Source of the DNA: JBFHNV01 sp965365655
Lineage (GTDB): Bacteria > Pseudomonadota > Gammaproteobacteria > HK1
Reading direction: 5' to 3'
DNA length: 16,725 bases
Assembly: GCA_965365655.1 (NCBI GenBank)
Contig: CBDUCN010000086.1
Span: 1 to 16,725 of the forward strand
Each line of letters starts with the position of its first letter. Positions within the stretch are counted from its first letter, which is position 1. Shown here piece by piece: positions 6,853-13,877 of this stretch. Below the pieces are notes generated by a model. The model saw only the letters and a list, made by a program, of their open reading frames with translations. It did no database searches and had not been told where the DNA came from. The position numbers and the translations under genes are program-made.

Positions 6853-7365
6853 GTGACGGCGCGGGTCCGCCCCACGCGCACGGCCGCGGGCGCCGCGCTG
6901 CTCGCGACGGCGCTGCTGGCGGGGTGCGGCGAGGAATCCGCGCCCGGCGCCGGCACGGCCGTCGGACGCGAGTCCGTGCCCTCCAACGTCGACGAGATCC
7001 CACCGCGCTGGTACGCGCCGGAGCACGTCGCGCGCGGCGGCCGGGCCTACGCCCGGCTGTGTGCCGGTTGCCACGGCGATCGCGCGCAGGGTGTGGCGGA
7101 CTGGCGCACGCGCGGCCCCGACGGCCGGTTTCCGCCGCCGCCGCTGGACGGCACCGCGCACGCGTGGCACCACCCGATCCGGGCGCTGGTGACGCAGATC
7201 CTCCACGGCGCCCCCGGAGGCTCCGGCAACATGCCGGGCTTCGCCGGGGTGCTCGGCGAGGAGCAGGCGCTGGAGATCATCGCGTGGTTCCAGGATCGCT
7301 GGCGCGACGAGGTCTATGCCGCGTGGCACCAGATCGAGGTCCGCTCGCGCGCCGAGAGCAGGTGA
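6853..7365 (+). CDS. Lipoprotein c-type cytochrome of the copper locus
   Basis: A 170-residue protein starting at GTG 6853, preceded by a G-rich site (GGGGGG) about 5 nt upstream. It begins with a basic n-region and hydrophobic core ending in the lipobox LLAGC (lipidated C25), so it is probably membrane-anchored in the periplasm. One haem c is indicated by CAGCH (70-74); the likely distal ligand is M127 in GNMPGF. The segment PPPPLDGTAHAWHH (94-107) and the AWFQDRW tail (144-150) resemble, from memory, small cytochromes found beside copper-resistance genes. The role could be electron transfer for a periplasmic copper oxidase. The open frame continues upstream to 6295 but that part is ATPase debris, so the later start is preferred. 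It is convergent with the cupredoxin gene. Confidence 0.82.
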   Translation: MTARVRPTRTAAGAALLATALLAGCGEESAPGAGTAVGRESVPSNVDEIPPRWYAPEHVARGGRAYARLCAGCHGDRAQGVADWRTRGPDGRFPPPPLDGTAHAWHHPIRALVTQILHGAPGGSGNMPGFAGVLGEEQALEIIAWFQDRWRDEVYAAWHQIEVRSRAESR

Positions 7366-7377
7366 CACACCGGCTGT

Positions 7378-7396
7378 GCCGGCCGTCGCGGCCGGC
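7378..7396. terminator. GC hairpin between convergent cytochrome and cupredoxin genes
   Basis: GCCGGCCG (7378-7385) and CGGCCGGC (7389-7396) form a perfect 8-bp stem with a 3-nt loop, 13 nt after the cytochrome stop. A second, shorter stem (GGCAGG 7463-7468, CCTGCC 7472-7477) lies nearer the cupredoxin gene. Neither is followed by a T-run in the relevant direction. They may mark 3' ends of both converging transcripts. The rest of the 153-bp gap contains no gene I can support. Confidence 0.35.
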
Positions 7397-7518
7397 CGCC
7401 CTCACGCACCGCGACCCGGCCGGCGACGGCAGCAACCACGAAGACCATCGCCACCGCCGCCCGGCAGGCCGCCTGCCCGCTCATGCCGCGGGCCGCGGGC
7501 TGCACCGTCGCGCCGCGT

Positions 7519-8037
7519 TCACTTCACGACGATACGCCCGACCATGCCGCCGTCGAAATGACCCGGCACCAGGCACCCGTACCGGTACTCGCCCGGCTCC
7601 GTGAAGGTCCAGCCCATCTCGCCGGTGTCGCCCGGCGCGATGTGCGCCATGTACGGCTCGGCGTGCTCCATGCCCGGGAACTTCTTCATCATCGCCGCGT
7701 GCTGCTCGAGCGACTCCTCGGTGCCGAGCACCATCTCGTGCATCAGCTTGCCCTCGTTGTGCACGACGAAGCGCACCGGCTCGCCGCGCTTCACCTCGAT
7801 GCGCGCAGGCTCGAAGCGCAAGGTGTCGGACATGTCCACCTCGATGGTCTTCACCGCCTTCGCCGGATCGCTGGACTTGCCGAACGGATGTTCCTCGGCA
7901 TCCGCGTAGTGCTCCATCTTCATTCCGGACTGCTCTTCCTTGCCCTCTCCGTGGGCGTGAACGGCGCCGGCCGCGATGGCGAGCGCGCCCGCGAGCGCGA
8001 GGCGGCGCAGTCCACGTGTCTCGTTGGAATCCTTCAT
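7519..8037 (-). CDS. copI: Periplasmic type-1 copper protein (cupredoxin, CopI-like)
   Basis: A 172-residue exported cupredoxin. The ATG at 8037 has GGAGGAG about 8 nt upstream and begins a signal peptide (cleavage likely after VHA near 28). The mature N-terminus is rich in His, Met and Glu (HAHGEGKEEQSGMKMEH), a likely extra metal site. The cupredoxin domain spans about 63-172 with type-1 ligands H100 (KLMHEMVLG), C155, H160 and M165 (YGCLVPGH, then FDGGM). This arrangement and the Met-rich loop (AAMMKKFPGMEH, about 114-125) resemble CopI, a periplasmic protein giving copper tolerance in several proteobacteria. It is the last gene of the copper operon, 61 bp after the multicopper oxidase, with a hairpin just before its ribosome-binding site. 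The fold is certain; the symbol is by resemblance. Confidence 0.88.
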   Translation of the reverse strand: MKDSNETRGLRRLALAGALAIAAGAVHAHGEGKEEQSGMKMEHYADAEEHPFGKSSDPAKAVKTIEVDMSDTLRFEPARIEVKRGEPVRFVVHNEGKLMHEMVLGTEESLEQHAAMMKKFPGMEHAEPYMAHIAPGDTGEMGWTFTEPGEYRYGCLVPGHFDGGMVGRIVVK

Positions 8038-8059
8038 GTCGTCTTCTCCTCCGGTTGCC

Positions 8060-8079
8060 CGGCGCACCGCGGTGCGCCG
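8060..8079 (-). promoter_or_regulatory. 20-nt perfect palindrome before the cupredoxin ribosome-binding site
   Basis: CGGCGCACCG (8060-8069) is exactly complementary to CGGTGCGCCG (8070-8079). On the transcript it lies between the multicopper oxidase stop and the cupredoxin Shine-Dalgarno, only a few bases before GGAGGAG. It could act as an intercistronic stabiliser or processing site that raises cupredoxin levels relative to upstream genes. A protein-binding operator is the alternative. The role is inferred. Confidence 0.45.
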
Positions 8080-8098
8080 CAGGGTTGCCGAGTGGTCG

Positions 8099-9376
8099 TC
8101 ATGCCTCTCTGGAAACGGTGCCCGGCGGGTGCGCGTACCAGCCGGGGTCGCCGTAGTCACCGTGCGCGAGCCCCTCGCGCACCTTCACGACGGTGAACAT
8201 GCCGCCCATCTCGATCGGGCCGAACTGGCCGCGCCCTGTCATCATCGGCGCGGTGTTCTCGGGCAGCGGCATCTCCATCGCGCCCATGTCCGCCATGCCC
8301 TTGTCGCCCATGACCATGTACTCGGGAACCAGGCGGTTGATGCGCTTCGCGACGCTGCGGTGGTCGACGCCGATCAGCGTCGGCACGTCGTGGCCCATCG
8401 CGTTCATCGTGTGGTGGGACTTGTGGCAGTGAAAGGCCCAGTCGCCCGGGTACACCGCGTCGAACTCGATGGCGCGCATCTGGCCGATCGCGACGTCCAC
8501 CGTCACCTCGGGCCAGCGCGCGCCCTTCGGCACCCACCCGCCGTCGGTTCCGGTGACCTCGAAGTCGTAACCGTGCAGGTGGATCGGGTGGTTGGTCATC
8601 GTCAGATTGCCCATGCGAACGCGAACCCGGTCGCCGAGGCGCACCGCCAGCGGGTCGATGCCGGGAAAAATCCGGCTGTTCCAGGTCCACAGGTTGAAGT
8701 CGAGCATGGTGTTCACCTGCGGGGTGAAGGTGCCCGGCTTGATGTCGTACGCGCCCATCAGGAACACGAAGTCGCGATCCACGCGGTGGGTGCTCGCATC
8801 CTTCGGGTGCACCACCAGGAAGCCCATCATGCCCATGGCCATCTGCACCATCTCGTCGGCGTGGGGGTGGTACATGAAGGTGCCCGACTTCTTCATCTCG
8901 AACTCGTAGACGAAGGTCTTGCCCGGCGGGATGTGCGGCTGCGTGAGGCCGCCCACGCCGTCCATGCCGCACGGCAGCAGGATGCCGTGCCAGTGCACGG
9001 TGGTGTGCTCGGGCAGGCGGTTGGTGACGAAGATGCGCACGTGGTCGCCTTCCACGCACTCGATGGTGGGGCCGGGCGACTGGCCGTTGTAGCCCCACAG
9101 GTTGGCGCTGCTGCCCGGCGTGAGCTCGCGCACCACCGGCTCTGCGGTGAGGTGGAACTCCTTCCACTTCCCGTTCATGCGCCACGGCAGCGACCAGCCG
9201 TTGAGCGTCGCGACCGGGTGGAAGTCCCTGCCCGAGTCCGGCTCGCGGGGCGGCTGGGTCGCGGTGGATTCCATCACCGCCGCCTCGGGGAGGGCCGCCG
9301 CGCCGGCCCGGGAGACGAGGGTTGCGCCCACGACCGCGGCGGTGGAGCCGCCGATGAAGTTGCGTCGTGTGATCAT
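8099..9376 (-). CDS. Tat-exported multicopper oxidase (copper oxidase)
   Basis: A 425-residue multicopper oxidase beginning at ATG 9376 (GGAG about 9 nt upstream). The N-terminus TRRNFIGGS (3-11) is a Tat signal for export of the folded, copper-loaded enzyme. All four copper-ligand blocks are present: HWHG (128-131), HPHAD (170-174), HPIHLHG (263-269) and HCHKSHHTMNAM (316-327), with C317, H322 and M327 fitting the type-1 site. These bind the type-1 copper and trinuclear cluster that reduce O2 to water. A Met-rich stretch (MVMGDKGMADMGAMEM, about 354-369) suggests cuprous oxidation, as in CueO/PcoA-type enzymes. It is shorter than classical CopA/PcoA. It lies 23 bp after the TolC-family gene in the copper operon. 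A laccase-like role on other substrates is possible but less likely here. Confidence 0.92.
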   Translation of the reverse strand: MITRRNFIGGSTAAVVGATLVSRAGAAALPEAAVMESTATQPPREPDSGRDFHPVATLNGWSLPWRMNGKWKEFHLTAEPVVRELTPGSSANLWGYNGQSPGPTIECVEGDHVRIFVTNRLPEHTTVHWHGILLPCGMDGVGGLTQPHIPPGKTFVYEFEMKKSGTFMYHPHADEMVQMAMGMMGFLVVHPKDASTHRVDRDFVFLMGAYDIKPGTFTPQVNTMLDFNLWTWNSRIFPGIDPLAVRLGDRVRVRMGNLTMTNHPIHLHGYDFEVTGTDGGWVPKGARWPEVTVDVAIGQMRAIEFDAVYPGDWAFHCHKSHHTMNAMGHDVPTLIGVDHRSVAKRINRLVPEYMVMGDKGMADMGAMEMPLPENTAPMMTGRGQFGPIEMGGMFTVVKVREGLAHGDYGDPGWYAHPPGTVSREA

Positions 9377-9399
9377 GTAGGTTCTCCGGTGAGTGCGCG

Positions 9400-10821
9400 T
9401 CAGTGCGGCTGGTCGCCGCCGGCGGCGGGAAGCGCCGCCGAGCGCGACGCGCCGTCCGGCGAGGAGCCGACCAGCATCGCGCGTTCCAGGTTCACGTCCG
9501 CCATCCAGAACTCGCGCAGCGCGTCCAGGTAGGCGCTGACGCTGGCCACCTGCTCGCGCGCGTCCTGGATCAGCTCGAACACGCCGATCAGCATGCCGTT
9601 GTAGCGAAGGAGCTGTTCGTCGGAGATGCGCTTGCGCAGCGGCAGGATCTCGTCCCGGTAGTGCTTCGCGACGTCGTAGCTCGTGCGATAGCCGTGGTAT
9701 GCCGCTCGCACCTGCGAGCGCGCGTCGACGGCGGTGGCGCGAAGCCGCTGCGCGGCCTGCATCGCGAGCGCCTCGGCCTTCGCGACCCGGGCGCCGCCCC
9801 AGTCGAACACCGGGATCTCGAGACTGATCTCGTAGCCGTCGCGGATCGGCTCGCCGCGATCGCGCACCTGGGCCGGTCCCGCCTCGAACACGTTGACGAA
9901 GCGGGTGGTCCGCGTGAGGTCGAGGTTCGCGCTGACGGCGTCGAGCTCGTGGCGCGCGCGCCGGATGTCGAGGCGCTGCTCCACGGCCTTGCGCTCCACG
10001 CCGTCCACGGTGCGCGGCTCGGCCGGAAGGTCCGGCAGGCGCTCGGGGATGCGCAGCGCGAGCTGGTCGCCCCACAGCCCGAGCACCCGGATCAGCGCCT
10101 CGCGGGCCTCCGTCTCCCGTTGCACCGCGCGGGCGAGCGCGGCGCTCGCCTCGGCGTGGAACAGCTGCTCGCGCGCGAGGTCCAGCCGCGAGGAGTTGCC
10201 GACGCCGGTCATGCGCCGCATCAGGTCGCGGCTGGCCTCCGCGGACGCCAGCACCTCGCGGAAGTAGCCGGTCGCCTGGCGCGCGTGCACCGCGTCCACC
10301 CAGGCCGAGCGCGCCTCGAGGCCCACCGCGACCGTCTCGGCCGCGGCGGTGAGACGCGCGGCCTCGAAGCGGCGCGTCTCGATGCCGACCCGCATCGGCA
10401 TGGTCAGCAGGGCCATGACGTTGAAGTGCAGGCCGCGCTCGATCTCCAGCGTGCCGCCGCCGCTGGTCCTCGAGAACGAGAAGCCGGGGTTCGGCAGGCG
10501 CCCGGCCTGCACCAGGTCCGACTCGCTGATGCCCAGGTTCGCGTACTCCGCCTGCAGGCGCGGGTTGTTGAGCAGCGCCACCTGCACCGCCGCCCCCGGG
10601 TCCAGCTCCTGCGCGAGCAGGCGCCCGACCTCGTCGCGTGCCGCGGCACGGGACGCGTCGTCCTTCAGCCAGCGCGCGTCCTGCTCCAGCGCCGAGCGGG
10701 ATTCGGACGCGACGGTGTCGAATCCGCCGTCCTCGGAGAAGGTCGCGCAGCCGCCCAGCAGCAACGCCGTACCGACGCCGGTGAGGAGGCGGGGCGCGAT
10801 TCGCATCTGCCGCGACGTCAT
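9400..10821 (-). CDS. TolC-family outer-membrane lipoprotein of the copper operon
   Basis: A 473-residue outer-membrane efflux protein. The signal ends in the lipobox LLGGC (lipidated C25). Two repeat units follow with the heptad-rich helices and NNPRL (85-89), QAGRLPNPGF (104-113), LDIRRARHELDAVSAN (about 283-298) and SLEIPVFDWGGARVAKAEA (about 333-351) typical of CusC/CzcC-like proteins. These form trimeric barrel-tunnels in the outer membrane. The ATG at 10821 overlaps the stop of the upstream CusF-like gene (ATGA), so translation is coupled. The M6 codon is a less likely alternative start. No RND pump or membrane-fusion partner is present in the window, so it must work with a pump encoded elsewhere or have a different role in periplasmic copper handling. 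Confidence 0.9.
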   Translation of the reverse strand: MTSRQMRIAPRLLTGVGTALLLGGCATFSEDGGFDTVASESRSALEQDARWLKDDASRAAARDEVGRLLAQELDPGAAVQVALLNNPRLQAEYANLGISESDLVQAGRLPNPGFSFSRTSGGGTLEIERGLHFNVMALLTMPMRVGIETRRFEAARLTAAAETVAVGLEARSAWVDAVHARQATGYFREVLASAEASRDLMRRMTGVGNSSRLDLAREQLFHAEASAALARAVQRETEAREALIRVLGLWGDQLALRIPERLPDLPAEPRTVDGVERKAVEQRLDIRRARHELDAVSANLDLTRTTRFVNVFEAGPAQVRDRGEPIRDGYEISLEIPVFDWGGARVAKAEALAMQAAQRLRATAVDARSQVRAAYHGYRTSYDVAKHYRDEILPLRKRISDEQLLRYNGMLIGVFELIQDAREQVASVSAYLDALREFWMADVNLERAMLVGSSPDGASRSAALPAAGGDQPH

Positions 10822-11441
10822 TTCGCCGCCCCCTGCCTGCGCAGGCCGGTGACGTAGAAGGTGGTGCCGTCGATCTCGACGTCGAAGTCCACCTCGTCGC
10901 CCTTGTCGATGCCCTCGAGAACGGCCTTGTCGCGAACCCGGAAGATCATGGTCATGCCGGGCATCTCCAGGCGCTCGATCGGCCCGTGCTTGAGGGTGAC
11001 CTTGCCCTGCGCGAGGTCCACCGCGCGCACCACGCCGTGCGCGTCGCTGCCGGCGGGCGCGGCGCGTGCGGAGGCCTGCACGGGCGGGGCGCCGGCGGCG
11101 TGCATCGGGGCCGCCCCGTGCGCGTGGCCGGCGGGGTCGCCGCCGCGCGACGCGGCCCCGGGGGCCCCGTCCGGGCGCAGCTCGGACTCGGGCACGAACT
11201 CGCCGTCAGGGCGGAACAGCCTCGTCCACGGCAGGCGCGGTGCGTCGACGCTTCCGAGGTAACCGCCGGCGCCTTGCGGCAGCGCGGGGGCCGCGGAAAT
11301 CGCCGGCGCGGGGGCGCCGGCATCGGCGGGATCGGGCAACCCGGCGCCTTCCCCGGCGGGCACGGCGCCGGATGCGGTCAGGCACATCAGGATCGTCAGC
11401 AGTCGGCGCCGCGGATACGGCGCCGGCAAACGCGTGTTCAC
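10818..11441 (-). CDS. CusF-like periplasmic copper-binding protein with a long N-terminal extension
   Basis: The C-terminal 70 residues form a CusF-type small beta-barrel: GVVRAVDLAQGKVTLKHGPI and on, with EMPGMTMIF. Compared with E. coli CusF (H36, W44, M47, M49), the spacing is kept as H-x7-M-x2-M-x-M, a Met replacing the Trp. This would give a His/Met cuprous site. Before it lie a signal peptide (RRRLLTILMCLTASGAVPAG) and about 100 low-complexity residues containing His/Met clusters (GHAHGAAPMHAAG). I chose GTG 11441 because AGAGGAG lies 7 nt upstream. An ATG at 11459 would add six residues, has no ribosome-binding site of its own and overlaps this one. The product is 207 residues, much longer than CusF alone. 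It probably passes copper to the oxidase or outer-membrane protein. The TolC-family gene is translationally coupled to it. Confidence 0.85.
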   Translation of the reverse strand: MNTRLPAPYPRRRLLTILMCLTASGAVPAGEGAGLPDPADAGAPAPAISAAPALPQGAGGYLGSVDAPRLPWTRLFRPDGEFVPESELRPDGAPGAASRGGDPAGHAHGAAPMHAAGAPPVQASARAAPAGSDAHGVVRAVDLAQGKVTLKHGPIERLEMPGMTMIFRVRDKAVLEGIDKGDEVDFDVEIDGTTFYVTGLRRQGAAK

Positions 11442-11464
11442 GATCGAACTCCTCTGCATGCGGT

Positions 11465-11536
11465 GCGCCCCGGGGGGCGCGCAGCGCGCAACGCGATGTT
11501 GCCGCGCACGATCCGGCGCGCCGGCGCGTGCGCCGG
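11465..11536 (-). other. Two GC hairpins between the His-rich gene and the CusF-like gene
   Basis: Within the 120-bp gap there are two perfect stems: CCGGCGC/GCGCCGG (11521-11527 and 11530-11536), and GCGCCCC/GGGGCGC (11465-11471 and 11474-11480). The second lies just before the GTG start region of the CusF-like gene. Neither has a U-tract. They may separate expression of the His-rich gene from the rest of the run, or may be chance products of the high G+C content. Confidence 0.3.
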
Positions 11537-11561
11537 ACCGGCCGGAATCTGAGGAGGAGGT

Positions 11562-11972
11562 CTAGCGGGGTGGTCGGCGCGGGGGCCGGTGACGCAGCCC
11601 GCGCAGGGTGGTCCCGGCGGCTGACGCCAGGACGCCCGCCGCGGCGGGAGCGTCGCCGTCGGCGCGCTGGGCCGGCAGCGACGCGGCGCTCGTGGGGCAC
11701 GCCACGTCGTGGCAGCAGCCGGCGTGGGCCCCGTCCTCGGACTGCCCGTGCTCGGGGTGTCCCGGATCGGGGTGATCGTGAGTCGCCGCGGCGCCGGAGC
11801 CGGTGTGGGGGTGTCCGACCGCGGCCGGGTCCGCAGCGCCCGGGGCATCGTGCCGCGGCGCGTGACCCATCGCCGCGCCGTGCACCTCCAGGCCCAGCGC
11901 GCAAAGCACGGCGGTCACGCCCAGCAGGGCGGCCATCCGGGGCGGCATCAATCGGCGCAGTGCAGCGGACAT
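11562..11972 (-). CDS. Exported His/Cys-rich protein, probable metal binder
   Basis: A 136-residue hypothetical protein. The N-terminus has arginines followed by a hydrophobic segment (MAALLGVTAVLCALGLEVHG, 13-32) that reads as a signal peptide. The mature part is short, of low complexity and loaded with histidine: HAPRHD (37-42), HDHPDPGHPEHG (65-76) and the Cys/His cluster HAGCCHDVAC (83-92). It ends in an Arg/Pro-rich tail. It belongs to no family I can name with confidence, although small His-rich exported proteins of this kind are common in copper loci. No good ribosome-binding site precedes the ATG at 11972; M9 or M13 could be the real start and would give a cleaner signal. It lies 39 bp after the Kef gene and 120 bp before the CusF-like gene on the same strand. 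Confidence 0.6.
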   Translation of the reverse strand: MSAALRRLMPPRMAALLGVTAVLCALGLEVHGAAMGHAPRHDAPGAADPAAVGHPHTGSGAAATHDHPDPGHPEHGQSEDGAHAGCCHDVACPTSAASLPAQRADGDAPAAAGVLASAAGTTLRGLRHRPPRRPPR

Positions 11973-11980
11973 CGTGACGG

Positions 11981-11986
11981 ACTATA
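11981..11986 (-). promoter_or_regulatory. Candidate -10 box for the copper operon
   Basis: TATAGT on the minus strand (five of six matches to TATAAT) lies 8 nt before the ATG at 11972. I see no -35 box at the normal distance and no CueR-type dyad. If used, the transcript would start almost at the ATG, giving leaderless translation or use of M9/M13. It is the only -10-like element in the 39-bp gap after the Kef gene. Confidence 0.25.
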
Positions 11987-12011
11987 CGCGCGCCGTGCGG
12001 CGCCGCGCCCG

Positions 12012-13637
12012 TCAGCCCCCCGCCGCCGGCGCGGGTTCTCCGGGCGCCGACGGGCCGGGCGCCGGCGCCGCCGGCTCGCCGATCAGCCGCAGGCTGTCCT
12101 CCGCGAAGCCGATGCCGGCCTCGGTGAAGAAGTTGAACACCGTGTCGATGCCGGCGGCCAGCAGCGGCTCGCGCTCGTCCTCGTAGCGCGCGACGGCCGC
12201 GATGGGGCCCTGGTAGCCGGCGCGCCGCAGCTGCTCGGTGACGTTGCGGCAGTCGTCGATGGACGGCACCGTCAGCAGCACCAGCTTGATCGTGGACACG
12301 TCCACCTGCTCCCACACGTCCGCGTTCTCGCCGTCGCCGGCGAACACGTGCAGCCCGGCCTCGCGCTGCTCGCGGATGCGCTCGCGGTTGGCGTCCATTC
12401 CCCAAACCCGGTCGCCGACCATGTCGTGCAGCGCCCGGAACGCGCCCAGGCCCACGCGCCCGGTGCCGACCACGATGATCTCGGCCGTGCGCGGGCGCTC
12501 GACCACGTCCTCGGGCAGGCGGGCCGCGCTCTCGAAGCGGCGAAGGCGCTCCTTGAAGCGCGCGTAGCTCGAGTGCGCGCCGCGGTAGAGCACGCTGGTG
12601 GCGACGAAGGACAGCGACACCGCGAGCGCGAGCACGACCAGCCAGTCGCTGCCCAGCCAGCCCGCGTCGACCGCGAGCACCGCGACGATCAGGCCGAACT
12701 CGCTGTAGTTCGCGAGCGCGAGCGCGCCGAGGTGCGAGTGGCGCACGCGCAGGCGCAGGCCCGCGAAGATGAAGAAGAACAGCGCCTGCTTGAGCGGCAG
12801 CAGCGCGCACAGCACGAGCGCCGCGATCACCATGTCGAGGTCCGGCAGCGCGGTGAGGCCGATGGACAGGAAGAAGCCGATCAGGAACAGGTCCTTGAAC
12901 GACATCAGCGCCTTCGCGAGCTCGCTGGCCTTCGGATGGGCGCTCACCAGCATGCCGCACACGAGCGCACCCAGGTCGCCCTTCACGCCGACGAGGTCGA
13001 ACACCGCGTAGCCGCCGAGCGCGAGCAGGAAGCCGGTGAGCGGCAGCATCTCGCCGTGGCCGGCCTCGTGCATCAGCCGCCCGAGCACCGGGCGCGCGAA
13101 GTAGACCAGCGGCAGCAGCAGCGCCCACGGCGTCGGGATCTTGCCGGTCGCGGCCACGAGGAACACCACCGCGACGATGTCCTGCATCACCAGCACGCCG
13201 ACGCACAGCTTGCCGTGGCGGCTGCGCACCTCGCCGCTCTCCTCGAGGATCTTGATGATGCACACGGTGGAGCTGAAGCTGAGCGCGAAGCCGAGCAGCG
13301 CGGCGCTGCCGGTGTCCAGCGTGGTGAACAGCGGCAGCGACAGCGCGCCCAGCACCAGAACGGTCGCGGTGCCGGCCAGCGTCCACACCGCCATGTGCGA
13401 CAGCGTGCCGGCCCACACCTCGCGCTTCAGCAGGTCCTTCAGGTTGAGCTTCAGCCCGATCGTGAACAGCATCAGCGTGATGCCGAGATCGGCGAGCGCG
13501 TTCAGCGTCTCGTCCGGCTGGGCGCCGACCGCGTTGAGCGCAAAGCCCGCCGCGAGGAAGCCGATCAGCGGCGGCAGGCCGAGAAGCTTCACACCCAGCC
13601 CGCACACGTATGCGAACAGGATCCAGACGATGTCCAT
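12012..13637 (-). CDS. Kef/CPA2-type monovalent cation:proton antiporter with TrkA-N domain
   Basis: A 541-residue protein with an N-terminal CPA2 antiporter domain (1-350, about 11-12 membrane segments) and a cytoplasmic TrkA-N nucleotide-binding domain (about 384-500). Seen are LMLFTIGLKL (55-64), FSSTVCIIKILEESGE (121-136), the ion-site aspartate in VMQDIVAVV (D153), ANYSEFGLIVAVL (309-321), and a Rossmann GTGRVG (391-396) with the ribose-binding acid D415. It would exchange K+ (or Na+) for H+ under control of NAD(H) or another ligand. A 25-residue Pro/Ala/Gly tail ends the protein. It resembles YbaL/KefB-like members, and a glutathione-gated role cannot be read from sequence. The ATG has a poor Shine-Dalgarno site. 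It is divergent from the RimK cluster. Confidence 0.92.
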   Translation of the reverse strand: MDIVWILFAYVCGLGVKLLGLPPLIGFLAAGFALNAVGAQPDETLNALADLGITLMLFTIGLKLNLKDLLKREVWAGTLSHMAVWTLAGTATVLVLGALSLPLFTTLDTGSAALLGFALSFSSTVCIIKILEESGEVRSRHGKLCVGVLVMQDIVAVVFLVAATGKIPTPWALLLPLVYFARPVLGRLMHEAGHGEMLPLTGFLLALGGYAVFDLVGVKGDLGALVCGMLVSAHPKASELAKALMSFKDLFLIGFFLSIGLTALPDLDMVIAALVLCALLPLKQALFFFIFAGLRLRVRHSHLGALALANYSEFGLIVAVLAVDAGWLGSDWLVVLALAVSLSFVATSVLYRGAHSSYARFKERLRRFESAARLPEDVVERPRTAEIIVVGTGRVGLGAFRALHDMVGDRVWGMDANRERIREQREAGLHVFAGDGENADVWEQVDVSTIKLVLLTVPSIDDCRNVTEQLRRAGYQGPIAAVARYEDEREPLLAAGIDTVFNFFTEAGIGFAEDSLRLIGEPAAPAPGPSAPGEPAPAAGG

Positions 13638-13877
13638 GGAAGAGTCGGGTGCGGGGGGCCCGCGGGCAATGTATCACCGGCCACCGGGCGGGCGAAGAAG
13701 ACCGCCTCGCGCGGCACGGTTCCGCACCGTCGCCCGTTCGCGTGCGGGCGCGACGCGCCAGGCGGGCCGGCTGACGGCCCGCCCGTGCGGCGGGACGCCG
13801 GGAGACGGGGCGCGGCGGGACGCGCCCGGCGCACCGGTTACAATGCGCGCCCGATCAGCGCGGACAAGCCGGATCCC
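13638..13877. other. Divergent intergenic region between the Kef and RimK clusters
   Basis: No gene is supported in these 240 bases. For the leftward Kef gene a weak promoter could be TTCGCC (13691-13696), 17 nt, TACATT (13668-13673). A perfect 8-bp stem with a 7-nt loop (GGCGGGCC 13761-13768, GGCCCGCC 13776-13783) sits in the middle, where a regulator binding site shared by both promoters would be expected, but nothing identifies a regulator. Confidence 0.35.
13839..13844 (+). promoter_or_regulatory. Candidate -10 box for the RimK cluster
   Basis: TACAAT matches five of six bases of the sigma-70 -10 consensus and stands out in very GC-rich surroundings, 33 nt before the GTG at 13878. No good -35 box is found 16-18 nt upstream. 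It would give a 5' leader of about 25-28 nt, which supports the upstream GTG as the start of the first gene. Confidence 0.4.

Noticed and set aside
6295..7365. Single 356-residue protein combining ATPase-like and cytochrome c parts
   Set aside because: The upstream part is a frame-shifted ATPase relic, while the cytochrome has its own GTG, ribosome-binding site and lipoprotein signal at 6853.
7314..7505. Minus-strand 63-residue frame with a hydrophobic segment between the cytochrome and cupredoxin genes
   Set aside because: It overlaps the cytochrome C-terminus, has no ribosome-binding site I can see, and its second half is Arg/Pro-rich noise.
11206..13677. Long minus-strand open frame in a second frame across the Kef and His-rich genes
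   Set aside because: Arg/Ala/Gly-rich shadow of the Kef gene on the same strand; no recognisable motif, and the Kef frame has clear membrane and nucleotide-binding domains.
13761..13783. Hairpin in the divergent Kef/RimK intergenic region as a terminator
   Set aside because: No gene ends near it in either direction and no T-run follows; kept only as a possible regulatory element.
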